This document shows positions 28,819 to 36,929 of a stretch of DNA of 64,000 bases, piece by piece (positions within the stretch are counted from its first letter, which is position 1; the number at the start of each line of letters is the position of its first letter). A program made the translations under genes and the position numbers. Where the stretch lies: contig NZ_QLTK01000003.1 in assembly GCF_003269035.1 (NCBI RefSeq), forward strand, positions 248,001 through 312,000. The letters are read 5' to 3'. The notes below the pieces were generated by a model, which was not told the origin of the DNA, made no database searches, and was given only the letters and a program-made list of their open reading frames with translations. This stretch comes from Paraburkholderia bryophila (GTDB lineage: Bacteria > Pseudomonadota > Gammaproteobacteria > Burkholderiales > Burkholderiaceae).

Positions 28819-28834
28819 TGGCATGGAGGTTGCA
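28819..28834 (+). promoter_or_regulatory. Sigma-54 promoter of the nitrate transporter gene
   Basis: TGGCAT (28819-28824), GGAGG, then TTGCA (28830-28834) fits the -24/-12 consensus with correct spacing. The expected start is near 28845, about 100 bases before the transporter ATG. No paired hexaloops like those before nirB were seen here. Confidence 0.75.
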
Positions 28835-28942
28835 TGTTCAGGCCGGTTTTCAACCTTGTCGATCATTCCGGTGCATGACGAAAAACTTTGCGTCGCACGC
28901 TACGGCCGGATAGACGAACAATCAGTTTTATGAGGATGTCTG

Positions 28943-30310
28943 ATGAAAAACGTGATGAGCTCCCTCAAGAGCGGGGACTGGCGCGCGCTGGTGGCGTGCT
29001 TCCTCTATTTCGACACCGGCTTCACGGTCTGGGTGCTGTATGGGCCGCTCGCGCCGTTCATCAGCAAAAGCATTGCGATGACGCCTGCGCAGCAAGGGTT
29101 CCTGGTGGCCGTGCCGGTGTTGTCGGCGGCGATTCTGCGCGTGACGCTCGGCAATCTGTATCAGTCCGCGCACGGCAAACGCATCGCCCTGATGGGGGTG
29201 TTGTTGTCGGCGGTGCCGACGATCGTGCTGCCGCTCATGGCGTCGGTGCCGTCGTACACGCTGCTGCTGGTGCTCGGCGTGTTCCTCGGGGTCGGCGGTG
29301 CGAGTTTCGCGGTGGCGCTGCCGATGGCGGGCAGCAACTATCCGCCGAAAGTGCAGGGGCTGGTGTTGGGTCTGGCCGCCGCCGGCAATATCGGCGCGGT
29401 GCTCGACGGCTTCCTGTTCCCGCAACTGGCCACGCACTACGGCTGGCAGATGGCTGCCGGCGGCGCGCTGCCCTTGCTGGCGATTGCCGCGATCACGTTG
29501 TACTTCTGGGCTAACGACGCGGGCATCAAGACCGGCAGCGTGCTGCGCGCCTTCACGAGTTTCGCGGTCACGCTGGTGGGGCTGATCGTGCTGGTGCTGC
29601 TCGTCGAAGCCGGATTGTTCGGCGCGGGCAAGACCGGCGTGCTGCTGTTGCCGGTGATCGGCGCATTGCTGGCCATCGCGGTGCTGCCGAAGCGTTATCG
29701 CGCGGTGCTCGCCGAACGGGATACGTGGGCGATCATGCTGGTGTACAGCATCACGTTCGGCGGTTTCGTCGGTATGTCCTCGTATGTGTCGCTGCTGCTG
29801 ACCAACCTCTATCAACTGTCGAAAATCGACGCCGGCCTGTTCATGGCGCTGCTCGCCGCGACCGGCGCGATGGTGCGCCCGCTCGGCGGCCTGATCGCCG
29901 ACAAGGTGTCCGGCGTGCGCGCGCTGACTTTCCTGCTGGCGATCATCTCGCTGTGCGACTTCGTGTTCGCCGCCGCGATGCCTGCAATGGTGGGCGGCAT
30001 CGCCTTGCTGTTGTGTCTGTACGTGGCCTTCGGTCTCGGCAACGGCGCGACCTTTCAACTGGTGCCGCATCGCTGGGCGGGACGCACGGGTTTGATGTCG
30101 GGCATTGTCGGCGCGGCGGGCGGGATCGGCGGCTTCTATCTGCCGGTCGTGATGGGCATCGCGAAAGAAAGCACCGGCAGCTATCAGATGGGCTTCGCGA
30201 CCTTCGGCGCGCTGGCGGCCTGCGCGTTCGTCGCGATCGTCGCGCTGCGCCGTCCGTGGCTGGCGTGGTCGATGGGAACCGGCGTCTTGCACGCGCACGC
30301 CACCGAGTGA
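28943..30310 (+). CDS. NarK-type nitrate/nitrite MFS transporter
   Basis: A 455-residue major facilitator with about 12 hydrophobic helices. Nitrate-transporter signatures are present: GVFLGVGGASFAVALPMAGS in helix 5 and GAAGGIGGFYLPVVMG in helix 11, plus the loop motif ATGAMVRPLGGLIADKVSG. It should import nitrate, perhaps exchanging nitrite. It has its own sigma-54 promoter but lies directly after the nitrate reductase, so it belongs to the same nitrogen-controlled unit. It is followed by the soluble PilJ-domain protein. Confidence 0.92.
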   Translation: MKNVMSSLKSGDWRALVACFLYFDTGFTVWVLYGPLAPFISKSIAMTPAQQGFLVAVPVLSAAILRVTLGNLYQSAHGKRIALMGVLLSAVPTIVLPLMASVPSYTLLLVLGVFLGVGGASFAVALPMAGSNYPPKVQGLVLGLAAAGNIGAVLDGFLFPQLATHYGWQMAAGGALPLLAIAAITLYFWANDAGIKTGSVLRAFTSFAVTLVGLIVLVLLVEAGLFGAGKTGVLLLPVIGALLAIAVLPKRYRAVLAERDTWAIMLVYSITFGGFVGMSSYVSLLLTNLYQLSKIDAGLFMALLAATGAMVRPLGGLIADKVSGVRALTFLLAIISLCDFVFAAAMPAMVGGIALLLCLYVAFGLGNGATFQLVPHRWAGRTGLMSGIVGAAGGIGGFYLPVVMGIAKESTGSYQMGFATFGALAACAFVAIVALRRPWLAWSMGTGVLHAHATE

Positions 30311-30405
30311 CGCATCGACCCGGCCATATCTGCGCGTTCGTCGCGGCGGTGATACGCAACGAACGCGCAGGCGGCGGGGACTCTCGACATCGTTAAGAAG
30401 CGAAC

Positions 30406-31086
30406 ATGAGCATTACCGCACACAGGCTTCACGCAATCGCAGCACCCGCCGACACGGACGTCTCCAGCGAGGTGATGAGTTCGCTGATCAACATGGCCGG
30501 ACGTCAGCGGATGCTGTCGCAGCGCATTGTGTTGAAGGCGATGCTGGCGTGCCAGCAATTCGACGGCGCGCTCGCGATTGCGCGCGACACCTTGCGCACG
30601 TTCGCGGACAGTCACGCGGCGCTGGTGCAAGGTCGCGACGGCCTGCCCGGATTATTCTCGCCGGCACTGCGCGACGCGTTTCACGGCAACGGCCAGGTGG
30701 CGCGGAAGATCGCCGACTTTATTGCGCTGGCCACGGCGGCGCTCGACGCGATCGGACGCGCCGCGCCGCACTCGGCGGACGCGCTCGCCGCCCTGATCGG
30801 CTCGGTCGATCCGTTGCTCGCGCAACTGCATGGCGTCACGGCGGTGTACGAAGAAGAGAGCCGGCGGATTGCGCGAGCGCAGAAGAAGGAACAGCAGAAT
30901 CTGATCGAGCGGATCAAGGCGATCGCGAAAGAGGCGCATATCGTCTCTTTCAATGGTCAGATCGTCGCGAGCCGCACGGATGTGACGGGACGCGAATTCG
31001 CGGTCGTGGCCGGTGTGATGACGTCGATTACGAAGGAACTGGAAGCGGTGGTTAGCGCGTTCGTGAAGAAGACCTCGGGCGGTTGA
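30406..31086 (+). CDS. Soluble PilJ-domain nitrate-sensor candidate with MCP-like tip
   Basis: A 226-residue protein with no signal peptide or membrane segment. Residues 28-41, INMAGRQRMLSQRI, match the P-box of NarX/NarQ and PilJ domains (A-G-x-x-R-M-x-S-x-R), the nitrate-binding helix in NarX, NarQ and the McpN chemoreceptor. After a helical middle and a charged coiled coil comes a sequence resembling the methyl-accepting protein hairpin tip: HIVSFNGQIVASRTDV, then GREFAVVAGV. The signalling part is far shorter than in a chemoreceptor. No ANTAR domain is visible. Its place after the nitrate transporter suggests cytoplasmic nitrate sensing; the output partner is unknown. Confidence 0.75.
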   Translation: MSITAHRLHAIAAPADTDVSSEVMSSLINMAGRQRMLSQRIVLKAMLACQQFDGALAIARDTLRTFADSHAALVQGRDGLPGLFSPALRDAFHGNGQVARKIADFIALATAALDAIGRAAPHSADALAALIGSVDPLLAQLHGVTAVYEEESRRIARAQKKEQQNLIERIKAIAKEAHIVSFNGQIVASRTDVTGREFAVVAGVMTSITKELEAVVSAFVKKTSGG

Positions 31087-31163
31087 GGTCTTGCCGTAGC
31101 GCGTGAAATCCACCCCGTGTGGGCCGCTTCGCCAGCTTGGCGCATGACGTCCCGCGCGACTCT

Positions 31164-32090
31164 TCAATTCTTATCGGCAATGCCTTCCGCGAGCACGGCG
31201 GGCACGCGCGCCGCAAGTTCGTCGATCACGACGCGCATTCGCGACGGCAAATGGCGCGTCTGCTGCCACGCCAGATGCAGATCGATACGCTGTCCGGGCA
31301 ACGCCGGCAGCACTTTCACCAGCGCGCCGCTCGCCATGGCGCCGGCGATCAGCCAGCACGGCAGACAGGCGATGCCCGCGCCCGCCACGGTCGCGGCAAG
31401 AATCGTTTCGAGATCGTCGAAACGTAGCCGGTGCGGAATCACGATGTTCTGCAAGACCGCGTCGTTATCCGGCAACTGCCATGCCGCTTCACGCCGCCCA
31501 CGCGCATAGAAAATGCCTTGATGGCGCTGCAGGTCCGCGACCGTATGCGGCGTGCCGTGTTGCGCCAGATAGGCGGGCGCCGCGCAGAGCGCCATGATCT
31601 GTTCGCCGAGCCGGCGCGCCACCAGTCCCGCCGGCGCACGGTTCAACGGACCGCCGCGCACCACCAGGTCGATACCTTCCTCGACCAGATCCATCACGCG
31701 GTCGGTGAAACTGATCTGCAACTCGAGCTTCGGATATCGCTGCGCCAGTTCGAGCAGAATCGGCGCGACGCAACGTCGCCCGAACAGCACCGGCATGCTG
31801 ACATGCAACCGTCCTTGCGGGTCCTGGCGGCCCGCGGTCAAAGTCGCTTCGCCGGCGTCGAGTTCGGCGAGCGCGCGCACGCAGCGTTCGTAAAACGCGT
31901 GACCGTCTTCGGTGAGGCTTTGACTGCGCGTGGTGCGGTGAAACAGCCGCGTGCCGAGTTGCTCTTCGAGACGCGCGATGGTCTTGCCCACCGCCGAACG
32001 CGACAGATGCATGCGCTCGGCGGCGAGCGCGAAGCTGCCGGCTTCGGCGGCGTTGACGAACGCGGCGATGCCGCTCAGACGGTCTCTCAT
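31164..32090 (-). CDS. LysR-family transcriptional regulator
   Basis: A 308-residue LysR regulator. The N-terminal helix-turn-helix is complete (FVNAAEAGSFALAAERMHLS, then RSAVGKTIARLEEQLGTRLF), followed by the effector-binding half from about residue 90. It is divergent from the alcohol dehydrogenase-like gene at 32237, and a strong dyad lies between them at 32144-32186. It most likely controls that gene and itself. The inducer is unknown. Confidence 0.92.
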   Translation of the reverse strand: MRDRLSGIAAFVNAAEAGSFALAAERMHLSRSAVGKTIARLEEQLGTRLFHRTTRSQSLTEDGHAFYERCVRALAELDAGEATLTAGRQDPQGRLHVSMPVLFGRRCVAPILLELAQRYPKLELQISFTDRVMDLVEEGIDLVVRGGPLNRAPAGLVARRLGEQIMALCAAPAYLAQHGTPHTVADLQRHQGIFYARGRREAAWQLPDNDAVLQNIVIPHRLRFDDLETILAATVAGAGIACLPCWLIAGAMASGALVKVLPALPGQRIDLHLAWQQTRHLPSRMRVVIDELAARVPAVLAEGIADKN

Positions 32091-32143
32091 GGAACACGCT
32101 CCCTTGGCTCGATGCCCGACAATAGCGGACTAACTGGTGCCAA

Positions 32144-32186
32144 AAACGCTACAAACTGGCGATCAGATGCCGTCACTGTAGCGTTT
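32144..32186. promoter_or_regulatory. Inverted-repeat operator between LysR gene and dehydrogenase gene
   Basis: AAACGCTACA (32144-32153) and TGTAGCGTTT (32177-32186) are exact inverted copies 33 bases apart, about three helical turns. A tetrameric LysR regulator bound here could control both divergent promoters. Confidence 0.7.
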
Positions 32187-32236
32187 CCCGGCGATTTAGA
32201 CTCTTCTCATCGAAAACAGCCAAGGCAGGAGCCGAA

Positions 32237-33253
32237 ATGCAAACGATGGGTCAATGGGTTTTACGGGAAGCCGGTGCGCACAATCTGCGTCTGGAAGACA
32301 AGCCGATGCCGACGCCCGGCGCCGGCGAAATCGTGGTGCGGGTCGCGGCGGTGTCGCTGAACTATCGCGACTTGTGGTTTATCGCCGACGAGCAGACGGA
32401 CACGTCGACTACGCTGCCGGCCACGCCCGGTTCCGACATGGCCGGCACGGTGGTCGCGACCGGGGCGGGCGTGACGCGCTTCAGCGAGGGCGACGACGTG
32501 CTAGGCACGTTCTGGGCCGGGTGGATCGACGGTGAATGTCCGCCCGATGCGGGTGTGCTCGGTGGCTCGTTGCCGGGCGTGCTGGCGCACTACGTGGTGT
32601 TGCACGAATCCTGGGCCGTGCGTGCGCCGCGCACGTTGAGCGCGCTCGAAGCCAGCACGCTGCCGTGCGCCGGCCTGACTGCGTGGTTCGCGCTGGTGGA
32701 GAAGGGCGCGCTCCACGCGGGGCAGACGGTGGTGATGCAAGGCACCGGCGGGGTCGCGTTGTTCGGCGTGCAACTGGCGCGTGCGCACGGCGCGCAGGTG
32801 ATCGCCACCACGAGTAGCGCCGCCAAGCTGCAGCGCGTGCTGGCGCTGGGCGTGACGCATGGCATCGACCGTAACGCGACGCCCGACTGGGCGCACGTCG
32901 CGCGTGAGCTGACCGGCGGGCGCGGCGTCGATCATGTGTTCGAACTGGCGGGCGGCGACAACCTCGGCGCGTCGTTGCGCGCGTTGCGGCAAGGCGGCCG
33001 TATTTCGCTGATCGGCACGCTGGACGGCTACAGCATGTCGCTGCCGAGCATTCCGAGTTTCCTCGGACGGCCGACGATCCAGGGCATCGGCGTCGGTCAT
33101 CGGCGCGCGCTTGAAGATCTGGTGCGCGCGGTCGATACGCTCGAACTCAAGCCGGTGGTCGATACGGTCTACGCGTTCGACCAGTTGCCGGCGGCGCTCG
33201 CGCATCTCGAGCGGGGCGCGTTCGGGAAAGTAGTGGTGAAAGTCGGCGATTGA
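32237..33253 (+). CDS. Zinc-type alcohol dehydrogenase / quinone reductase-like oxidoreductase
   Basis: A 338-residue medium-chain dehydrogenase. The GroES-like N-terminal domain has VSLNYRDLWFI and PGSDMAGTVVATGAGVTRF. The Rossmann domain has VVMQGTGGVALFGVQLARAHG with the nucleotide-binding glycines. The structural and catalytic zinc ligands of classical alcohol dehydrogenases are not evident, so it is closer to the quinone oxidoreductase branch. It is monocistronic and divergent from a LysR gene. The substrate is unknown. Confidence 0.88.
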   Translation: MQTMGQWVLREAGAHNLRLEDKPMPTPGAGEIVVRVAAVSLNYRDLWFIADEQTDTSTTLPATPGSDMAGTVVATGAGVTRFSEGDDVLGTFWAGWIDGECPPDAGVLGGSLPGVLAHYVVLHESWAVRAPRTLSALEASTLPCAGLTAWFALVEKGALHAGQTVVMQGTGGVALFGVQLARAHGAQVIATTSSAAKLQRVLALGVTHGIDRNATPDWAHVARELTGGRGVDHVFELAGGDNLGASLRALRQGGRISLIGTLDGYSMSLPSIPSFLGRPTIQGIGVGHRRALEDLVRAVDTLELKPVVDTVYAFDQLPAALAHLERGAFGKVVVKVGD

Positions 33254-33337
33254 GGCCGGGGTGGTGGGTGCGCGGTTGAAAGCGTTCGCGCCGCGTCGTC
33301 GCGCGCGGATGCTCGCGGTGCCGGCTGTTCCGGCTGT

Positions 33338-34258
33338 TTAGCCAGCGCCGCGAAAACCGTCCCGAAACGCGTTGAATAAAGACTCGCTCAGCTCAGGCGT
33401 GGGTTCGAAAAGCCTGGCGCTGAGCGCCATCATATGGTCGAGGATGCGCGGATAGTCGGTGCCGAACGCCAGCACCCGCGCGATTAACTCGTGGGTCTGC
33501 GCCGAGGCGAGCGCCGCGGTGTCGCGCCCGAGCAGCGCCGCGCCCGCCAGTTCCAGTTGATGTCCATAACGCTCGACGAGTTCGTACTGCTCGTCGTACA
33601 GCCGTGCCTGATTGCCTGCCGCGGCGTAGTTGCCGAGCAGGAACAGCAGGTCCGCCGCATCTTTTCTGTCGGTGGCGTGACGGTCGTGCCACGCGACGAT
33701 TTTCAGCATGGCCTGACCCGGCAGCGAGGCTACGGGAACCACGAGGTCCGCGGCGAGCCGCACGGCGACGGCGTCGCCCAGCGCCTCCGCGAAACCGGCC
33801 ACGTTCATTCGTACCGCGTGATCGGGCGGCCACGCGATTTCGCTCGCCGCCGCCGCCGCTGTCGCTTTCGCTGCCGGGCCCGCATGAGCCGCCTGACTCG
33901 CTATGCCGCCGAACGGCACGATATCCAGCCACATCAACTCGCCGCTGCCGGGCGCCCGGTAATAGAGCCGATGCGCCTCGTTGCGCTGCTCGAACGCGCC
34001 GCTTGCGATCAAGGCGGCCTTGAGCTCGGCATGACCGGTCCAACTTTCCACGTCGACGCCGATATCGATGTCGGCGGTGGCGCGCGTCGCGGCGATGCCG
34101 TGCACGTGGGTCAGCACGATGTCGCGGGCACTCGCGCCGCCCACGAACCAATCGATCTGTGTTGCGTGTGCCGTGGCCGCGACATGCCGCAACAGGTCGA
34201 CCGCGATCGCGGGTAGCGGCCGGTCGCCGCGCGGATCAAGCGGCAAGGTATTGCTCAC
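33338..34258 (-). CDS. AbiEii-like nucleotidyltransferase toxin
   Basis: A 306-residue nucleotidyltransferase-fold protein. WFVGGASARDIVL carries the G-G-S/A motif and ATADIDIGVD the D-x-D metal pair of DNA polymerase beta-like transferases; VAGFAEALGDAVAVRLA and a Lys-Asp-rich block (DRKDAADLLFLLGNY) follow, as in AbiEii toxins. It starts with GTG at 34258 inside the end of the upstream gene (23-base overlap) and has only a weak ribosome binding site, so it is translationally coupled to the antitoxin. AbiE systems are type IV toxin-antitoxin and phage-exclusion modules. A housekeeping nucleotidyltransferase role is not excluded. Confidence 0.75.
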   Translation of the reverse strand: MSNTLPLDPRGDRPLPAIAVDLLRHVAATAHATQIDWFVGGASARDIVLTHVHGIAATRATADIDIGVDVESWTGHAELKAALIASGAFEQRNEAHRLYYRAPGSGELMWLDIVPFGGIASQAAHAGPAAKATAAAAASEIAWPPDHAVRMNVAGFAEALGDAVAVRLAADLVVPVASLPGQAMLKIVAWHDRHATDRKDAADLLFLLGNYAAAGNQARLYDEQYELVERYGHQLELAGAALLGRDTAALASAQTHELIARVLAFGTDYPRILDHMMALSARLFEPTPELSESLFNAFRDGFRGAG

Positions 34259-35294
34259 GGAGCATCCGGGCGGTGTCGAGGTTGCGGGAGTCGCCGGTGG
34301 CGACCAGATCGGCGTAAATCAGCGCGGGATGCACGACCGACGGCGCCACCTTCGGCAGGCTGGCCGCTTGCCATGCATCGATCGCGCCGGACAGCGGGAG
34401 CGGGGCGCTCAGCAGTTCCACGTCGCCGTTCGGATCGAGTCGCAGGCGGGCGTCGATCAGCCATTTGCGCGGCATGTCGTGCTGACAATACAGCGTCACG
34501 GTGGCCGGTTTGAGGTAGCCGGTGAGCAGTGCGGCGGCCACTTCGCCGCCGAACCGGCACTGCTCGCTGCGCGGATCGATGCCGCGCCACCATGCCGGGT
34601 CTTCGGCCCGGTAACGGTTCACCAGCAGTTGATTGCGCAGCCGGGAGGGGTACAGGGCGGCCCATTCGTCGAGCAGGCGGCCGCTATCGGCCAGCACGTG
34701 ACTGTCTTTGCGCTGGACGATATCGCCCCGCTCGAACAGGTCGCGAAAGGTGGACTGCGCGGTGCCGAGGCTGACCCCCGCCCGTTGCGCGATGACGCGT
34801 TGGCCCGCATTGACGAGTTCGCGCTCGCACAGCAGGGCGAGCACGACCTTCATGCCCTTGGCGGTCCACGCGCGGTCTTTGGTGCGGCTCGCGAGTCCGG
34901 TGCGTTTTTCGCCGGAAATCATGATCAGGTTGCCGTCGGCGTGCAGGACGGCGTTGCCGGATGTGTCCAGCGCGTCCAGTCCCAATTCGCGGCAATGCCG
35001 AAGCATGGCCGACGACAGATGCGGCGCCACCACCACGAAGGGCTGGTCCGCGCGAAGGTGCGCGGTGGCCCTGATGGCGGCCAGCGTGGCGAAACGGTCG
35101 ACGTTCTCGGCCAGCAGCACCGGCCGGGACCAGCTCTTGCCCGGCGTGATGCGGAATTCGATTTTCGCCGAGTAATGCGTGCGAGCCGGCGGCCGCAGGA
35201 TTCTGGCGGTCACGCCGCTCGCGGCGGTGAAGGCCTCGGCGGCGGCCTGGACTGTCGGGTCGGGCACGAACGGCTGCGCGGATGGGCGTGGCAT
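34236..35294 (-). CDS. AbiEi-like antitoxin / winged-helix regulator
   Basis: A 352-residue partner of the nucleotidyltransferase. A winged helix lies mid-protein (about residues 145-205: GMKVVLALLCERELVNAGQR, then VIAQRAGVSLGTAQSTFRDL). The N-terminal half contains LDALDTSGNAVLHADGNLIM; the C-terminal third includes FGGEVAAALLTGYLKPATVT, similar in layout to AbiEi proteins. The ATG at 35294 was chosen for AGAGGTGG just upstream. AbiEi proteins repress their own operon by binding DNA repeats, and two 36-bp repeats lie upstream at 35305 and 35379. Assignment rests on operon layout and fold cues, not on close recognition. Confidence 0.7.
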   Translation of the reverse strand: MPRPSAQPFVPDPTVQAAAEAFTAASGVTARILRPPARTHYSAKIEFRITPGKSWSRPVLLAENVDRFATLAAIRATAHLRADQPFVVVAPHLSSAMLRHCRELGLDALDTSGNAVLHADGNLIMISGEKRTGLASRTKDRAWTAKGMKVVLALLCERELVNAGQRVIAQRAGVSLGTAQSTFRDLFERGDIVQRKDSHVLADSGRLLDEWAALYPSRLRNQLLVNRYRAEDPAWWRGIDPRSEQCRFGGEVAAALLTGYLKPATVTLYCQHDMPRKWLIDARLRLDPNGDVELLSAPLPLSGAIDAWQAASLPKVAPSVVHPALIYADLVATGDSRNLDTARMLREQYLAA

Positions 35295-35304
35295 GGTCCA
35301 CCTC

Positions 35305-35340
35305 TGTTCAATTTTTGCGAGTGTATACGTAACGTGAACA
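35305..35340. promoter_or_regulatory. Operator-like repeat 1 of the AbiE-like operon
   Basis: TGTTCA, 24 bases, TGAACA, with TGTATACG near the middle. It ends 11 bases before the antitoxin ATG and overlaps its leader, so binding would block transcription or early elongation. It matches repeat 2 in layout and in most bases. Confidence 0.7.
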
Positions 35341-35378
35341 GCTTGCAAAAGTTGAACGTGCGTGCCGCGTTGCCGTCG

Positions 35379-35414
35379 TGTTCAAAAAAAGTCGATGTAT
35401 ACGGAACGTGAACA
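35379..35414. promoter_or_regulatory. Operator-like repeat 2 of the AbiE-like operon
   Basis: The same TGTTCA-N24-TGAACA design, 74 bases further upstream (about seven helical turns), again with TGTATACG followed by one variable base and AACGTGAACA. A looped repression complex is plausible. Confidence 0.7.
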
Positions 35415-35417
35415 TCG

Positions 35418-35457
35418 AAAAAACCTGAACACGGCGGGGCATTGCAGCGCCCCGCCG
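35418..35457 (-). terminator. Intrinsic terminator of the porin gene
   Basis: On the minus strand, a perfect 9-bp GC stem (35449-35457 with 35432-35440) with an 8-base loop follows the porin stop; a run of six T (35418-35423) comes 8 bases later. It insulates the porin from the AbiE-like operon downstream. Confidence 0.7.
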
Positions 35458-35469
35458 GCTCACATCGCG

Positions 35470-36645
35470 TTAGAACTTATGCCGTAACGCGACCCGCACG
35501 GCCACCTGGGTGCCCGTCGACGACGGCGCCTGCACGCCCGGAATGAATGCGTCGTCGAGAATCGAGCTGGTCGAGCTGCCGGCCACCTTCTGATATTCAC
35601 CCTGCACGTAGACGTCCGTGCGTCGGGAGAGGTTGTAATCCGCCATCAGGCCGACCGAGTGAATCTTCGGCTTCACGCTGCCCGACGACGCGTCGTAGTT
35701 CTCCATCGTGTAAACATACTGCGCGCCGACGAAGAACGCCGGCGTGAACTGGTATTTGCCGTTCACTTCGAAGTTCTGGTACTTCAGCGTGTTCAGCGTG
35801 ACGCCGGCCGCGGCCAGCGGAATGCCGATATAGCCGTTGCCGGTCGGGTTCTGGTAATTCGAGTTGGTGTACGCGAAACCCGCGGTCGCCGAGCCGAACG
35901 TGTAGTTGATGCCGCCGCCGAACACCCGCATGCGGCCGGCGATAAAGCTCGCGTCGTTGGCGGTGATCGCGCCGGTCGCGCCCACGCCGGGGTTGTCCGC
36001 CTGCAAATAGGCCGCCGCGATCAGCACGCCGCCGTTCGCATACTGGCCGCCGAAGCTGTACGCGCGATTGTTCGCGAAGTTGGTGTCGTTGCTGAAGCTG
36101 TAGACGCCGCCGAACTGGAAGCCCGCGATGTCCGGGCTCGCGTATTTCACGCTATTGCCGAGACGGAACGAGTTGTCGGTGTTGTCGTTGTCGTACGGAT
36201 GCGCGAACAGATAACCGGCCCAGTTGCCGTTGGCGGTGGTCTGCGCGAGGTAATCGACCACCGAGTCGTACTGACGGCCCAAGGTCACCGTGCCGAAACG
36301 GTTATCGCTCAGACCCACGTAGGCCTGGCGGCCGAACATGCGGCCACCCTGGCCCAGCCGCCCGGAGCTCACGTCGAAGCCGTTTTCCAGCTGGAACACC
36401 GCCTGCATGCCGCCGCCCAGGTCTTCCGAACCCTTCATGCCCCAACGGCTGCCTTGCGCATAACCGCTGGCCATTTCCCAGACCGCGCCACGTCCGGCGT
36501 TGTTGGTGTAGTCGATGCCCTCGTCGAGGACGCCGTACAGGGTCACGCTGCTTTGCGCGAAAGCCGGCGCCGCCGCCAGCGAGGCAAGCGCCGCGAAGCC
36601 GGCGAGGGTGGCGGTGGTGGCGGTGGCCAGGCGGTTCTTTTTCAT
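35470..36645 (-). CDS. Burkholderia-type outer membrane porin
   Basis: A 391-residue general porin. The signal peptide runs from MKKNRLATATTATLAGFAAL to ..APAFA, and the mature protein starts QSSVTLYGVLDEGIDY, the usual first beta strand. It ends with RVALRHKF, the C-terminal Phe strand needed for BamA insertion. The motifs GMKGSEDLGGGMQAVFQLE and GRQAYVGLSDNRFGTVTLGR are typical of the family. The ATG at 36645 has GGAG upstream; the longer open frame to 36789 is not needed. It is divergent from the aldehyde dehydrogenase operon and may take up its substrate. Confidence 0.95.
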   Translation of the reverse strand: MKKNRLATATTATLAGFAALASLAAAPAFAQSSVTLYGVLDEGIDYTNNAGRGAVWEMASGYAQGSRWGMKGSEDLGGGMQAVFQLENGFDVSSGRLGQGGRMFGRQAYVGLSDNRFGTVTLGRQYDSVVDYLAQTTANGNWAGYLFAHPYDNDNTDNSFRLGNSVKYASPDIAGFQFGGVYSFSNDTNFANNRAYSFGGQYANGGVLIAAAYLQADNPGVGATGAITANDASFIAGRMRVFGGGINYTFGSATAGFAYTNSNYQNPTGNGYIGIPLAAAGVTLNTLKYQNFEVNGKYQFTPAFFVGAQYVYTMENYDASSGSVKPKIHSVGLMADYNLSRRTDVYVQGEYQKVAGSSTSSILDDAFIPGVQAPSSTGTQVAVRVALRHKF

Positions 36646-36929
36646 GGTCGAGCTCCAGACGTTGGTAGTGAGCGGCCTTCGGTCCGGACGGCGGGAACGC
36701 CGCCCGCAAGGCCGCTGCTTTTTGGCGAAGCCCGGATTCTGCAATTCGGAACGGGGATCGGCGTATAAGGTCGATCCCTGGATAAACATGATTTTTTCGA
36801 ATGTTTGTCCCGCAAATTATTCGCTTGTGGGTCGACCTGACGAGGAGAAAAATTCCGTTCATGCAACTTAGGCATGAAGGCGATAGCCGGAAGCCATGCG
36901 TTTTGCACCACGCCATTCAGGAGACGACC

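Noticed and set aside
30406-31086. The PilJ protein as NasR itself (NIT plus ANTAR)
   Set aside because: The C-terminus has an MCP-like tip and no ANTAR-type helices, so it cannot be the direct RNA-binding antiterminator.
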